Shown in pieces: positions 1-11,607 of a DNA stretch of 64,000 nucleotides. Below the pieces are notes generated by a model. It worked only from the letters and a program-made list of their open reading frames with translations, ran no database searches and was not told the origin of the DNA. Location: NCBI GenBank assembly GCA_964035545.1, contig OZ037768.1, positions 24,392,819 to 24,456,818 of the forward strand. Direction: 5' to 3'. Every line of letters begins with the position of its first letter. Within the stretch, counting starts at the first letter, position 1. The DNA comes from Bugula neritina (Eukaryota; Bryozoa; Gymnolaemata; Cheilostomatida; Bugulidae). A program made the translations under genes and the position numbers.

Positions 1-164
1 CCAGGTAAAGTTTGCATTTTAGTTATTACTAACTTATATGTAAGTTTACTGACAGTGTGATATGATTTGAATTATTCCCAGCACAAAGGTCTACGTACCT
101 TTAGACTTAATAATGCTGTAATCATATAATGAGAATTCTCTTGAATCTTGTTACTGCAAAAATG

Positions 165-815
165 TGTTGTAGCATCACTGTAAGTTAGTATAGTATTATT
201 GTAAGTTGGTGTAGTATCACTGTGAGTTAGTTTAGTGTCACTATAAGTTGGTGTAGTGTCACTGTGAGTTGGTGTAGTGTCACTGTGAGTTAGTGTAGTA
301 TCACTGTAAGTTAGTATAGTATTATTGTAAGTTGGTGTAGTATCACTGTAAGTTGGTGTAGTATCACTGTGAGTTGGTATAGCATCACTATAAGTTGGTA
401 TAGCATCACTGTAAGTTAGTTTAGTATCACTATAAGTTAGTATAGTGTCACTATAAGTTGGTATAGTATCACTGTGAGTTAGTGTAGTAACACTGTAAGT
501 TAGTTTAGTATCACTGTGAGTTAGTGTAGTATCACTATAAGTTGGTGTAGTGTCACTGTGAGTTAGTTTAGTATCACTGTTAGTTAGTGTAGTGTCACTG
601 TGAGTTGGTGTAGTATCACTGTAAGTTAGTATAGTATCACTGTAAGTTAGTGTAGTAACACTGTAAGTTGGTGTAGTAACACTGTAAGTTGGTGTATTAA
701 CACTGTAACTTGGCATAGTATCAGTGTAAGTTGGTGTGCTGGTACTGTGAGTTAGTCTAGTGTTACCATAAGTTAGTATATTACCACTGTGAGTTGGTGT
801 AGTATCAATGCAAAT
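165..815. repeat. Minisatellite, about 21-base unit, intronic
   Basis: About 30 variable copies of a unit like gtagtatcactgtaagttgg. It lies in what would be intron 1 of the duplicated zinc-finger gene, and the same array occurs at 10870-11325. Because 21 is divisible by three and the units rarely contain stops, it gives a long minus-strand frame of YSDTTPT-type heptads that I regard as non-coding. Confidence 0.9.
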
Positions 816-1024
816 AGTCCTACTTTTCTTATTTCGGTGAATTCTTAAATCAAGTGCTTATAAATTGTCTTCACATTCCGATTGGCACTCATAAACTGGA
901 AAATTGCATTTGCTGCCATGATGATGATCTACCTCTACAGAAGATGTTCAGTCTTTATTTTACAAGTGCCTGCAAAGCAAATGCACAAAACAGTACCTAG
1001 TTTAAATATATTTATATCAGATAC

Positions 1025-1091
1025 CTTGAATGTAGTTGACTTTGACTGATAAATTTAATGGTAAATTATATCCATCCCATTGCTGACTCAT
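1025..1091 (-). CDS. Duplicate first coding exon of a C2H2 zinc-finger paralogue (partial gene, runs off left edge)
   Basis: This 67-base exon starts at ATG (1091) and ends at a GTATCT donor in phase 1, the same phase as the first exon of the zinc-finger gene at 11538-11607. It encodes about 22 residues beginning MSQQWDGY, with PLNLSVK where the other copy has PLDLSVK. Upstream and intron sequence are also similar between the copies, so this is a tandem duplicate. In the other copy intron 1 is 1.2 kb long, so exon 2 here would lie about 0.2 kb beyond the left edge. The Asp-to-Asn change alters the CtBP-binding core, and binding would probably be weakened (inference). Reading past the donor hits a stop at once, so the exon needs splicing. 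Whether the copy is a live gene or a relic cannot be told from this window. Confidence 0.55.
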
Positions 1092-1946
1092 CCTACCTGC
1101 TATTGTAGAAGGCTGATTTCACTAATAGTGCACATGCCCAGTCACTGCTCATAAATTTACCCTGCTGTACTGATTTCACCTTTAAAAAGAAGCTGGCTTT
1201 TAGTAGGCGTGTCCTCAGCCGTATAATCCTATTACCTATTGGTCAACAGGCAACGTACAACTTGATGGATTTAACTTATATCCAGCCTTCTAATAATCAG
1301 AGTCTGTCTATTAGACAATCAATCGGTGGTTATGAACTGAGTTGGTCACATTGAAAAGTCTGTTAACTGGTCAGACTTCATAACCATATTCAGTAAAGTG
1401 ATGAATTATTACCCTGTATAGTTTTTCAGTAACAATTGCATTCAGTTTAAATTACTGCATTTAAAAGACTTTTATAATGAGTTTCAAAATATTTGTTCTG
1501 CAGCTCATAATTTTAAATTTAATGTTTATATATTCATAAAACCATGATCAATGCATGAAGGGTTCACGTACTAGTAGTAGACAAATTAACTAATAGTTAC
1601 TAGATATTACTTCCTTTGCTTCAAAGAAGAGGTCGTCTGCCTTCTGTCTGTAGAAACAAGAAATGTTATAGAGTCAGGATGACAACTTAAAATTTTTAAA
1701 GCTGTTTTTTGTGTGTTCATTATTCTAAAATCAGTTTAAAAAGTAAAGGCTGCAGTAATTGATTTCTCTGTGCATGAAACTATATAAATTTTATCTGTTT
1801 TCTTTCAAGTACAAGTTTTATACTGGTATTAGAATAGTTTGATGCGCATGTTTTGGTAAGAACTGGTGGTGTTCTAGAATCATGGTAATATTTACATGAA
1901 ACAATTAAGTAAACTCAGACTCGCATCTCACCACAACTTAAAGCAA

Positions 1947-1957
1947 GGGGAATCCCC
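1947..1957. promoter_or_regulatory. κB-like palindrome GGGGAATCCCC
   Basis: An exact match to the strongest class of Rel/NF-κB site (GGGRNWYYCC form). It lies about 860 bp upstream of the duplicated zinc-finger first exon and is kept in the partner copy at 12562-12572. A single short motif is weak evidence of function. Confidence 0.3.
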
Positions 1958-2239
1958 TTTATCCTTCACAACCCAATTTTGATGTCAAAACATAATTAAT
2001 TCTCCTTTCTTCAAATACAGATCAGTCAAACATTGTGTCAGGTAGCTTACCAGTGAATGTTTTATAGCTGTTTTTTTCCATGACCCACACATGGCATTTC
2101 TGTCACCAGCCAAAAAACATTAAAAAAATTACGATTGCTTCCGATCAATATGGCTGCCATATGGAGTGTGGCAGAATAGATTGAAGAATGTTATATCTGG
2201 ATTTATAAGTATTATAAATATGTGTAATTGTCATCTCTT

Positions 2240-2640
2240 ATTGTTGCATGTGTGTGGGGTGCACAACTCTAAGTTTGACATTAATATTACTTATAGCGTG
2301 GGTGTGGCTTGTGTGAGTGTTGTAGCTATATAACCTAGTGCAAATGGGAGAATTGGGAGACTTTAGAGTAATTGAGGAACGATTGAGGACATTTATATAG
2401 AATGTATGCGACCCAATTAGAATGTGTTAGAGTACGTCAGTGAGTGCTGACCCAGGATCATAGACTGAGGAGCACCACCAGCCAACTACTCTAACCCGGA
2501 GTCTCAACTTCACCCCTACCGGACGGACAGGAGCTGGAGTTACCTCGCAGCCAAGCTATTAACCCGTAACTGCACACCGACCCCGAGCTCACCCCAAGGC
2601 CACATTATATATATTACTCGGTGAGTTTACGATACTCAAA
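2240..2640. other. GC-richer island with TATA-like box and splice-donor-like end, no ORF
   Basis: This 400-base stretch stands out from its AT-rich surroundings. It has a TATA-like element (gctatataacc at about 2325), then a C-rich tract (about 2450-2610), then cactcggtgagt, a good donor consensus near 2625. It could be a non-coding first exon on the plus strand or the end of a retroelement. The partner duplicate lacks it, so it is either an insertion here or a loss there. No coding frame is visible. Confidence 0.25.
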
Positions 2641-2742
2641 ATCAGTAAAACCCACCATAACAATATTAACTTTTAAAACTCATGGACATTTTTGCAAATT
2701 CTAAAGTAATTGTTAAAAGCACTTTTGCAGTTAAATTTGCAG

Positions 2743-2780
2743 CTCTCCCCTCCCCCTCCCCCTCCCCCTCCCCCTCCTAG
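2743..2780. repeat. Short CCCCTCC tandem repeat
   Basis: About five units of ccctcc. The C-rich strand is i-motif prone and its complement could form a G-quadruplex. It lies inside the segment shared with about 14850-15140, where the C-run expansion is absent. Confidence 0.8.
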
Positions 2781-3487
2781 TATAACATTATACTCTCCTC
2801 TCTACACTGCCTGCACACCAGATTTCTATAAGCTTTATAGAATTAAAACTTAGCTTGCATCTTCTCAAGGTTGTAGAAAAGTAAACAGTTGAATGAACCC
2901 AGGAAATAGTTAATTGTAGAGTATGACCACAGACTGTATTATTCATTAATATTATTATATTTTAATATATTATTATATATTAAGGATCCAAAAGTCACTT
3001 ATTGTAAAGCATGTATATCATATATAAAATACATTTTATTTCCTATACAGTTTTATACTCAATGGCGTAAACAAGGTCTGTCCAATAATTGTCTTTTATT
3101 TAAAAAAAAAACTCGAAGTAAAAACTAGAAAAATTTGTAATATAATTTTTATTCAAAAACTTATATTATTGCCTTGGTGCATTTAAAATAAGCCTGTTTT
3201 GAGCACAAAGTCAATATTGTCATCTAAAACTATTATCTTCAGCCAGCTATTAATAACAGTGTAGCTGAGAAGTAAGTTGAGGGAAAGCTGCAAGTCTAAA
3301 GACAAATCACATGTTTACAATCAACTTATTTCCCATAAAAATGTTTGAACTTTGCTTTGCCAACTCTTTGTTTGTCAATTGGTGTCATTGCCAAAGCCAT
3401 GAAAGCTTAACCACGCAAAACATTCCGTGTGGCAAAAGATGAAATAATTTACAGCCAGCGTGATGAAAACGAGTCTGCGACATTTCG

Positions 3488-3960
3488 AAAATGACAACTG
3501 AAGAGCACCTATTTGGAAAATGGACAAATCACCAGTAGACAATTAGAAAGTAGACAATTAGAAAATAGACAATTAGAAAGTGGACAATTAGAAATTAGAC
3601 AATTAGAAAATAGACTTTGGAAAATGAAGAACAATAAACATGGCGTAGTCTAGAGAGGGCATTCAGCATCTGGTTGGGTCCAAAATATCTTGCAAAAATA
3701 AATACTATGACCCAATCAGCTAGATTACCATGGAAGAATAATTTGTTACCGAATAGTTCCAATTTAAAATGTCCACGTTTACGCAATAAGCTATTTTGAA
3801 CCTGGCCATATTATGCTAAACCCTCTTTTGGACTAGGCCTTGTTGAATATTCTTTATTTTCCAATTGCCCATTTTCTAACTGTCTATTTTCGAGTTGTTT
3901 ATTGGTGATTTGTCTACTTTCCAAATCGGTGTTTTTCAATTGTCATGTCATTGATGAAAA
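3488..3960. mobile_element. Candidate MITE with long imperfect terminal inverted repeats
   Basis: The left arm (about 3490-3610: atgacaactgaagagcacc, then atttggaaaatggacaaatc) is inverted in the right arm (about 3840-3960). The arms share tttggaaa, gtagacaaatcacca and several gacaattagaaaa units. The left arm has expanded an 11-14-base gacaattagaaa(gt/at)a unit. The middle has no coding sequence. I could not fix the target-site duplication, so the family is unknown. Confidence 0.5.
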
Positions 3961-4804
3961 CATTGCGTCATAGTTGCCTTGTGAAGATTGGTTTTATGAA
4001 CATTTGGCATGTCACCTTTGTTAATCCTACTTTTTTTCAGAGGTATTTTATCAAGATATAAATGCCAATTTAATAAGATGCTTTCGCTAACAATCTCTGT
4101 CTAGACACTAGTAGATGGAGCCAAATACCACAGAGAATTTAAACTAAATATTTTATAAATTGGTTGTAGAGGCATAGCTAACAGTATATTACTAAATCTA
4201 AAATAAATTAAAGAATAGATAAAAATGCTATAATCAAGATAATATGGCCAAGTCAACTGTTTAGATATTGTAGTAAAAATAATTACATCAACTTTCATGA
4301 TGTCTAATTAACTAATAAGTTGCTGCGTAACTCGGTTTTCTCTAAAAAATGAGAATTGCTACAAAATCATGCAAATTACCCTTGGAGTTGTGCTCTCTTT
4401 TATTTTCTGTTCTAACAACACTGCAATGTTATGTTTTGATTTATGAAATTGATAAAGAGGTTTATGTTTAACCTGAGTTCAGATTGAAAGAGCTGATTAA
4501 TTTATCTTTAGCTCCTAGAAAATATATTTTGCTTTTGTTTTATAAAAATATAATCATAGTCATGCATGATTTAAATTTAGTACAGCATTATATAATTAAA
4601 TTAAATATAAGTCTTTCACCAGGTGTACATGTTGAATATATAACAAGAAATTAAAGCCTATCATAATAACCCACTTCTATACAGACTAACCGATGTGATG
4701 CGTAACAACATTGCCTGGTAACACTAGAGTACACGATATTAGTACAAGCAAAATATAACCTCAATAATATTTTTATGAGGATTTTCAGCTTCATTTTAAA
4801 ACTT

Positions 4805-7800
4805 TTATGTCCGAAATTCATGGATTTTTCTGTGACGGAGAAAAGTCCCACTCTGTCTGAATTTCTTGCCACAAACATCACATTGATAAGGTTTCTCTCC
4901 AGTGTGAGTTCTCATGTGAGTGGATAACGTACATCTGTCCCGGAAATACTTCTTACAGTATACGCAGACGTATAACTGTTTTTGCTGGTGACCCTGTTAT
5001 ATGAACAGATATATATTAATGCAATATTGTAGTGGCTGTGGGAAGTATACCATTCAGTACCCCTACCGAAATAATTGTATTATATTGTTGACAGATAAGT
5101 TCAAGGGGCTACAACTCCATAGCGATGCCGATGGAACCCTATACTAACCAATCAGGACCAACCTCTTGGATATAAGTGGCGTCCAGCCTCAGTCTGAGGA
5201 TAACTAGTGACTAACTAAGTACTAGTGTGATTATTCCTAAGTTGTACTCTTTTTGCTTTGTTCTATATGACTCTGTTTGTATATAATTAGAATCTTAATA
5301 CAATTACTTCTCTGAAACATCAAACTAGTCAACTAGTTGGGTTCTTTCTATAACCTCATAGTTTACATGCAGTAATTATTGGTACATATAATAACAGCCC
5401 ACTTAGTAGTGCATAAAACTACAACAATATAATAATAAACAGAATGATGGCACAGTCTGTTTCCAGGTTTAAAATAGAACTATTATACATGATTAGGTAC
5501 AATGTAAAGTCTTTCTAGTAACTTCTATAGGGTGTAAGCAGAAAACACTAAAGTTGGTGTGGAATTATTTTTTATTTAAAGGCAAGAAAAATAGATTTAG
5601 AAGTTTATACAACTAATTAAACAGTTGAGGTATTATTAGATCAATAGAAATATACTCAGAGAACTAGTAGAGACCTTATCTAATGGTTTATTGGGAGAAC
5701 GACCTGTATATATTATATCATATGAGTTATGCACCCTTTCCTCTCCCCTCCCTACTACTTGCCTGCATCAGCTTTAAAATATTTTATTCTCAAAAATGGG
5801 AGGGGCCAGAACAAGTTAGTTAAAAGTTAAAACAAGTAGCTACAAATCTTATCGTTTGATAGGCCTGTACTTTATTCTGTACTTATAATAAATTCCTTAT
5901 TATCATTGAATAGTCTGGTTGACAGTCTCTTTCTAACTATAGTAATAGTCTAGTCAACAGTCTCTTTCAATTAGTAATAGTTCAGGAAACTGTAACACAA
6001 ATCAGTTTTATGGCATTTTAAAAAACAAAGGTTTTCTACAAAAAGCCTAAAGATATTTTACAAACACGCAGTGAGTTATCAATGGTAAAAGAGTATGGAA
6101 TTACTTGTAGATGTTGAAGATATTGACTGGGCGTGCTCAGTTGAGAGAAACATATGTCACACGTGTATATCTTAGCGTCTTCATGTGTCGCCACGTGTGC
6201 TCGGTAATCTCGAACTTGTCTGTAGGATTTACTGCATACCTACAATGTTAGAATACTCTCACACTAACCGCTGTAAGTTTACAATTCTTGGTGCACGTCT
6301 CTAATTAGAATATTATATATGCAGGTAAAAATATTGACTGGTTTCATATCTCAGCTATTTGTTGCGACCTGTTAATGCTAATTAGTCTACAGATATTATT
6401 CTTATATAAATGCTGCATCAAAGGAAGGTATTCTACTTATTTATTAGAAATATATGAAAGTCTAATTCTTTGATTAAAAGTAAGACTGTATAAATAGCAT
6501 ATGATACACTAAACTTACACTAGCACCACAACACATACTAAACACAACATGACACAACTGCCATATTTTAGGACATACACAGCTTGGCAGGTTGTTGAAC
6601 TTATAGAAATATTTTGACTGTTTTCACTGTAAAATTTATTTGCTCTATACTAATGATAGATTTCTAAAAGCCTGGTTTAGATATACTAGGTATACTATAG
6701 ATATACTATAGATATACTATAGATATACTATAGATATACTATAAATATACTAGATAATACTAGATATACTAGATATTTGCTGAATTACCATTAAAAATCT
6801 GTTGATGTTTTCTTGTCAATTTCAAATTTTGAGTAATAGTAATTAATTTATTGGGAAACCATGTGTTGTTTTGAAAGCAATAGGTAGAAAAAAGGTCAAT
6901 AAAGGTCAAATGCAAATGTGTATTATATGCGAGTGGTTATAGGGGGTCATTAAATAGCTTGTTAGCTGCATAGGGAAAAATGATGGAATTTAACTGAAAT
7001 ATGAGTTAAATATGCTCTTCTACTGTCAGGAATTGAGGACCTAGCTAGTGAATACTAGGAGCACTGTATTTGGTTATGTAGCATAGAACCAAGCTCTTTT
7101 CAGCTGAAAGTAGCCTGGAGGGTGATGGAAGACCAGAAACAAACTGGATAATATAAGAGTAGACTAATATATAAGTAATTACCTGACAGGTGTAGGGATT
7201 CGTAGATTGAGAACATGCCTGGAATATGATGGTTTGATGAGTCGGATTTTGTTGTGTGTCTGTCGGTCTTTCACCTTCACTTTTGGCTTGACCTTCACCT
7301 TTGGCTTGACCTTCACCTTTAGCTGAAGTCAGAGTTCTTTCCTGCCCCTTATTTTGCTGCTGTAGTTTACATAGTAATAATAAACATTTAAGTGTATGAT
7401 AGTTAATATGTTGGGCATGTAATTGATACATAAACATGGCCTATTTTCTGGTATTTTCAGACCAAAAGCTACAATTAGACAGGATTATTCTTAGCAAAAC
7501 TGATAATTAATATTAGCAAATAAAAAGTAAATTTACACATTAACTAATGTCAAAGTGCCAGCAATTTATGTATTTCTTCATATCCACAAGAAAGCTAGTG
7601 AAAAAGCTTGATTTATTTTATAAGTTGAATGCATATATTCGTAATTTGTTTCAAAGAGACGCGGGTACCTCCGGTCCATGAATAACTTGAAACTCAACTC
7701 ATATAAACTTATTAAAATATGCTCAAGCAGTCAGCAGCTTCAAAGCCTTTTACCCTGTCCTCTATTTGTTCTAAAAGATAAACTTGTAGCATGTACAGGG

Positions 7801-10800
7801 ATTTATTTAAACATTATTAGAGCAGTTATGTTGCTTGAGTTTTCATTTATATCAGCTGATTTAGATGGCAGCCACATTGACCTCTCTGTAGCAAGAAGTC
7901 TGGGCAGATTATACCAAATAGTAGAGTTTTTTATCTGCTGGCCATTAAGACCTTTGTGCTGTAATGACTACTGTCAGTAACAAGGGCTATGTCGTACCAT
8001 TTGGTTCTTAATTGCAAATCTAGCCGAGCACAGCATTAATCATTCCCAGACCGCAGTTGACATGCTCTAGAGGAGTGAACAGCTACTAGACCTGCTGGTT
8101 GTAGACCACAAGCTAATGGATGTTGGCATACTTCAAGGCAAAGGGGAATCCCCTACATGCATATAAATCAATGCTAACCATCAACATTCTTGATAGTGCA
8201 AACTTAGTGCTCAATTACCATAACATGCCCTACATGCATTTCAACTAACTTGGCAGTTCCACGAAAAGGTACATAATCTCAATTCTTATGTAACAACAAC
8301 ATTCAGTATTTTTAACTAATAGTGTGAAAGATTACATAAACTGACTGGTAGAAGTGGAGTCAAAGGGGAAATATCTTTCTTCAACTTTCTAGAAACTTAG
8401 TAACCAAGCAACCCTTCAACAGCTAAACTCACTAAAGTGAAATGCCAAATGGCCAAACCAAGTACCTGGATGCCCAGTGACTCATCTCTAATCAGCTGAT
8501 GCTGTCAGCTGTATAGTTCTAGTGCTGACCCTAATGTTCACACTCAGACTACAAAATGGTGCCAACTTTATTGAAGCTGTTCCAGTAACTCATCAAACTT
8601 TCTTCACTAGATATGTTATGTATTCTTATGTATATGGCTATATGCATATACTCAACATATAATATGTTATGTATATGCATTGTAATAAATTCGATGGCCC
8701 TTTATCGTTAGTTACTGTTGCATAGGCATTTAATTTTTCATTTTTTTATTGATTATCAGCTTTGCTAGAAAATCCCTGTCTATTTATATCTTTTGATCTA
8801 AAAATACCAAAAAACCTGCCATGCATGTTTAGCAATCAAACTTAAAAAGTTATAATAAAATAATATATTACAACATGTGGTCCACTATAAGTTGTATTAG
8901 GAATGTGTATATTATATTATTATGTTGGGTTTTTAGCTCAATGTGTTAGATCTTTTTATAATAATTTACTATAAAGTTATACATACATTTAACTGTCTAA
9001 ATTAATAGTGTTATGTATATATGATACAATATTGTACACACATATTATTGCAAACAGTGTATTCATTTAGATAGGATATTACTTGCAGCAAATTATACCA
9101 GATGTGTACAAGCCATGGCGACATGTACAGAAAATCTTGTATTAGTGTATAGCATGTAGTATGTGTGGAAACGGATGACTAGCTAGTCAGTATAGTAAAA
9201 ATATATAGTATAGTAAGTATAACATAGTATAGTAAGTATAACATAGTATAGTATAGTATAACATAGTATAGTAAGTATAACATAGTATAGTAAGTATAAC
9301 ATAGTATAGTATAGTATAACATAGTATAGTAAGTATAACATAGTATAGTAAGTATAACATAGTATAGTAAGTATAACATAGTATAGTAGGTATAACATAG
9401 TATAGTAAGTATAACATAGTATAGTAAGTATAACATAGTATAGTAAGTATAACATAGTATAGTATAGTATAACATAGTATAGTAGGTATAACATAGTATA
9501 GTAAGTATAACATAGTATAGTAAGTATAACATAGTATAGTAAGTATAACATAGTATAGTAGGTATAACATAGTATAGTAAGTATAACATAGTATAGTAGG
9601 TATAACATAGTATAGTAAGTATAACATAGTATAGTAAGTATAACATAGTATAGTAGGTATAACATAGTATAGTAAGTATAACATAGTATAGTAAGTATAA
9701 CATAGTATAGTAAGTATAACATAGTATAGTATAGTATAACATAGTATAGTAGGTATAACATAGTATAGTAAGTATAACATAGTATAGTAAGTATAACATA
9801 GTATAGTAAGTATAACATAGTATAGTAAGTATAACATAGTATATAGTAAGTTATTATTGTGTCAAGTAGCAAAAACATAAAGTGTCAAATGCTTTGCATG
9901 TGCTCAGCGTACATAATTAATGTACTCATGCATAGGCAACTGTGTAGAAATATAAAATGGCTGAATAATGCATATTTATCGAAGCAGCTTAGTGGTTCCG
10001 CTGATATAGATGGAGGGTCATACATTTTTTGTCAAGCTCTGCTGTATTAATAAGTGGGTAAAATAATTAATTCGTAAACACACTTGTTTGACTAAAATTA
10101 GTGTCAAAATGTTAGCATAGCTCAACTGTCATGACTAAAACAGTAAGTCAATTATTTTATAAACAAATTTCATGTCCTTAAAGCTCTGTTATAGCTGCAA
10201 ACAGCTAAATTAAAGGAAATGAGAGCAAATATTGGGTCAATCATAACATACAAATATTCCCAAGTACCTGTTGGTTAGAAATCAGATACTGAGTTACAAC
10301 GTCTGGGGTGGGACTACAGTCTAGGAAAGCCTTGGCTCCTGTAAAATAGTTTAACAGTTGAGACTCTTAATACACCAATACAGCTGTGTTGTTGTGAATA
10401 TTAATTCCTTACAATTGTTGGTGCTATAAACCAATCATCTTCACAAGACATTTTACTTGTACTCTAATGCACTGAAACTATTAGGCTATCATTCATTTCA
10501 CTTATTCTAACATTTAAATCTCACAATTCAACGCATGAAGAAAGAAAATGGTGGTTCTAAAGCGTAATAAACGGTGAGTTACATGGTACACACTGATACA
10601 TTAGCAAGTCATCATAACTGGCATATTTTGCTGGTTATTAACTGTTAGGTTAATTGGGGCTATTTTAAATGACCCTTGACCAAAACAACATTTGTTGCTC
10701 ACTCTGTATATGATTGTAAAAAGAGATATTGTAAATTGAAATGTATTAACTTTTGTCAGCTGGTACGGTTTAAATTAATTCCAACACACTGCACAACACT

Positions 10801-11607
10801 CCACGTACTTTTAGACTTGTAAAAGTTGTAATCATAAACTGAGAATTCCCTTGGGTCTTCTAATTGCCAATATTTGTTGTAAGTTGATGTAGCATCACTG
10901 TAAGTTAGTGTAGCATCACTGTAAGTTGGTGCAGCATCATTGTAAGTTGGTATATTACTGTAAGTGGGTGTAGTATCACTGTAAGTTGGTATAGTATCAC
11001 TATAAGTTGGTATATTACTGTAAGTTGGTGTAGTATCACTATAAGTTAGTGTAGTATCACTATAAGATGATGTAGTATCACTGTAAGTTGGTGTAGTATC
11101 ACTATAAGTTGGTGTAGTATTACTATAAGTTAGTATATCACTGTAAGTGGGTGTAGTATCACTATAAGTTGGTGTAGTATTACTGTAAGTTGGTGTAGTA
11201 CTTTTGTAAGTTGGTGTATCACTGTAAGTTGGTGTAGTGTCACTATAAGTTGGTGTAGTATTACTGTAAGTTGGTGTAGTACTTTTGTAAGTTGGTGTAT
11301 CACTGTAAGTTGGTGTAGTGTCAATGTAAATAGTTCTAGTCTTCTCATTTCGGTGAATTCTTAAATCAAGAGCTTGTAAATTGTCTTCCCATTCTGATTG
11401 ATGTTCTCGAGCTAGAAAACTGGGTTGGCAGCCATTATCTACTTCTACAGAAAAGTTTTGGTCTTCATATAGAAATATTGAAACCAAGGTGACACTGCTT
11501 GCTAAGAGTAGTTTAAATATATTCATATTAGATATACCTTGAAAATACTTGACCTTGACTGATAAATCTAATGGTAAATCGTATCCATACCATTGCTGAC
11601 TCATCAT
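4805..11607 (-). CDS. C2H2 zinc-finger transcription factor with N-terminal CtBP-binding motif (5 exons, 213 aa)
   Basis: Exons on the minus strand are 11607-11538, 10338-10268, 7359-7183, 6239-6105 and 4993-4805. They total 642 bases and stay in frame across phases 1, 0, 0, 0. The N-terminus has PLDLSVK at about residues 11-17, the classic CtBP co-repressor motif. Residues about 47-100 are low-complexity with three AKGEGQ-like repeats. Four C2H2 fingers follow (about 102-124, 131-153, 160-182, 188-210), each C-x2-C-x12-H-x3-H. Fingers 3 and 4 are joined by a canonical TGEKP linker. Finger 1 is split by intron 3 between YTCQ and VCSK, which strongly supports the join. The likely role is a nuclear, sequence-specific DNA-binding repressor. 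Exon 3 starts at a tandem CAGCAG acceptor, so a one-Gln isoform difference is possible. I do not recognise an orthologue. Confidence 0.85.
5024..5366. mobile_element. Possible solo LTR-like insertion in zinc-finger intron 4
   Basis: A compositionally distinct 340-base block with a TATA-like ggatataagtgg and later an aatcttaataca poly(A)-like stretch. It is flanked by a possible 5-base duplication ATGCA (5019-5023 and 5367-5371). The ends are not the usual TG...CA and no second LTR or polyprotein is present, so this is only a suggestion. Confidence 0.25.
6680..6772. repeat. Tandem repeat agatatactat, about 11-base unit, intronic
   Basis: About seven copies in intron 3 of the zinc-finger gene. 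The unit is partly palindromic (atatactatagatat). Confidence 0.75.
8143..8153. promoter_or_regulatory. κB-like palindrome, third copy, intronic
   Basis: GGGGAATCCCC in intron 2 of the zinc-finger gene. A few neighbouring bases (accaca, caagg/aagg) recall the other two sites, so it could belong to a small repeat family. Confidence 0.2.
9200..9850. repeat. Minisatellite agtataacatagtat, 15-base unit, intronic
   Basis: About 43 copies of agtataacatagtat with occasional 10-base short units, in intron 2 of the zinc-finger gene. Minus-strand frames through it are repeat artefacts. Confidence 0.9.
10870..11325. repeat. Minisatellite, about 21-base unit, intron 1 of the zinc-finger gene
   Basis: About 22 copies of gtagtatcactgtaagttgg variants, including 14-base short units. 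A minus-strand frame runs unbroken from the ATG at 11607 through exon 1, the whole array and on to 10756. Intron retention would therefore give a 283-codon product with a hydrophobic stretch and YSDTTPT repeats. The duplicate copy does not keep this frame open, so I take it as chance. Confidence 0.9.

Larger units (their letters stand above)
60..3000. repeat. Left copy of a segmental tandem duplication (partner about 10770-15150)
   Basis: Similarity to 10770-12785 runs from about 60 to 2165. It covers the minisatellite, the first exon, a GC-box-like stretch (aggcgtgtcctcagc at about 1206), a κB-like palindrome and the tract ending near gatcaatatgg. Similarity resumes at about 2690-3000 against about 14850-15140, sharing ctataagctttata and accacagact. 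The stretch between (2166-2690 here, about 2 kb in the partner) does not align by eye. Apart from the 67-base exon I see no coding sequence here. Confidence 0.6.
7360..10267. other. Intron 2 of the zinc-finger gene: AT-rich, one minisatellite, no other gene seen
   Basis: A 2.9 kb intron. A 100-codon plus-strand frame at 7678-7980 has no recognisable domain and no splice or codon-composition support. Apart from the minisatellite at 9200-9850 and the κB-like site at 8143, I see nothing. Confidence 0.6.

Noticed and set aside
72-716. YSDTTPT heptad protein resembling the RNA polymerase II C-terminal repeat
   Set aside because: The heptad results from a 21-base intronic minisatellite with variable residues. 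No polymerase domain is nearby, and the duplicate first exon needs splicing ahead of it.
7678-7980. 100-codon plus-strand ORF
   Set aside because: It lies in an intron of the zinc-finger gene, with no domain, no splice context and no repeat family evidence.
9179-9878. Three overlapping long minus-strand frames
   Set aside because: A 15-base satellite without stop codons gives open frames in all three phases. Composition is only Tyr/Leu/Thr/Ile/Met/Cys/Val.
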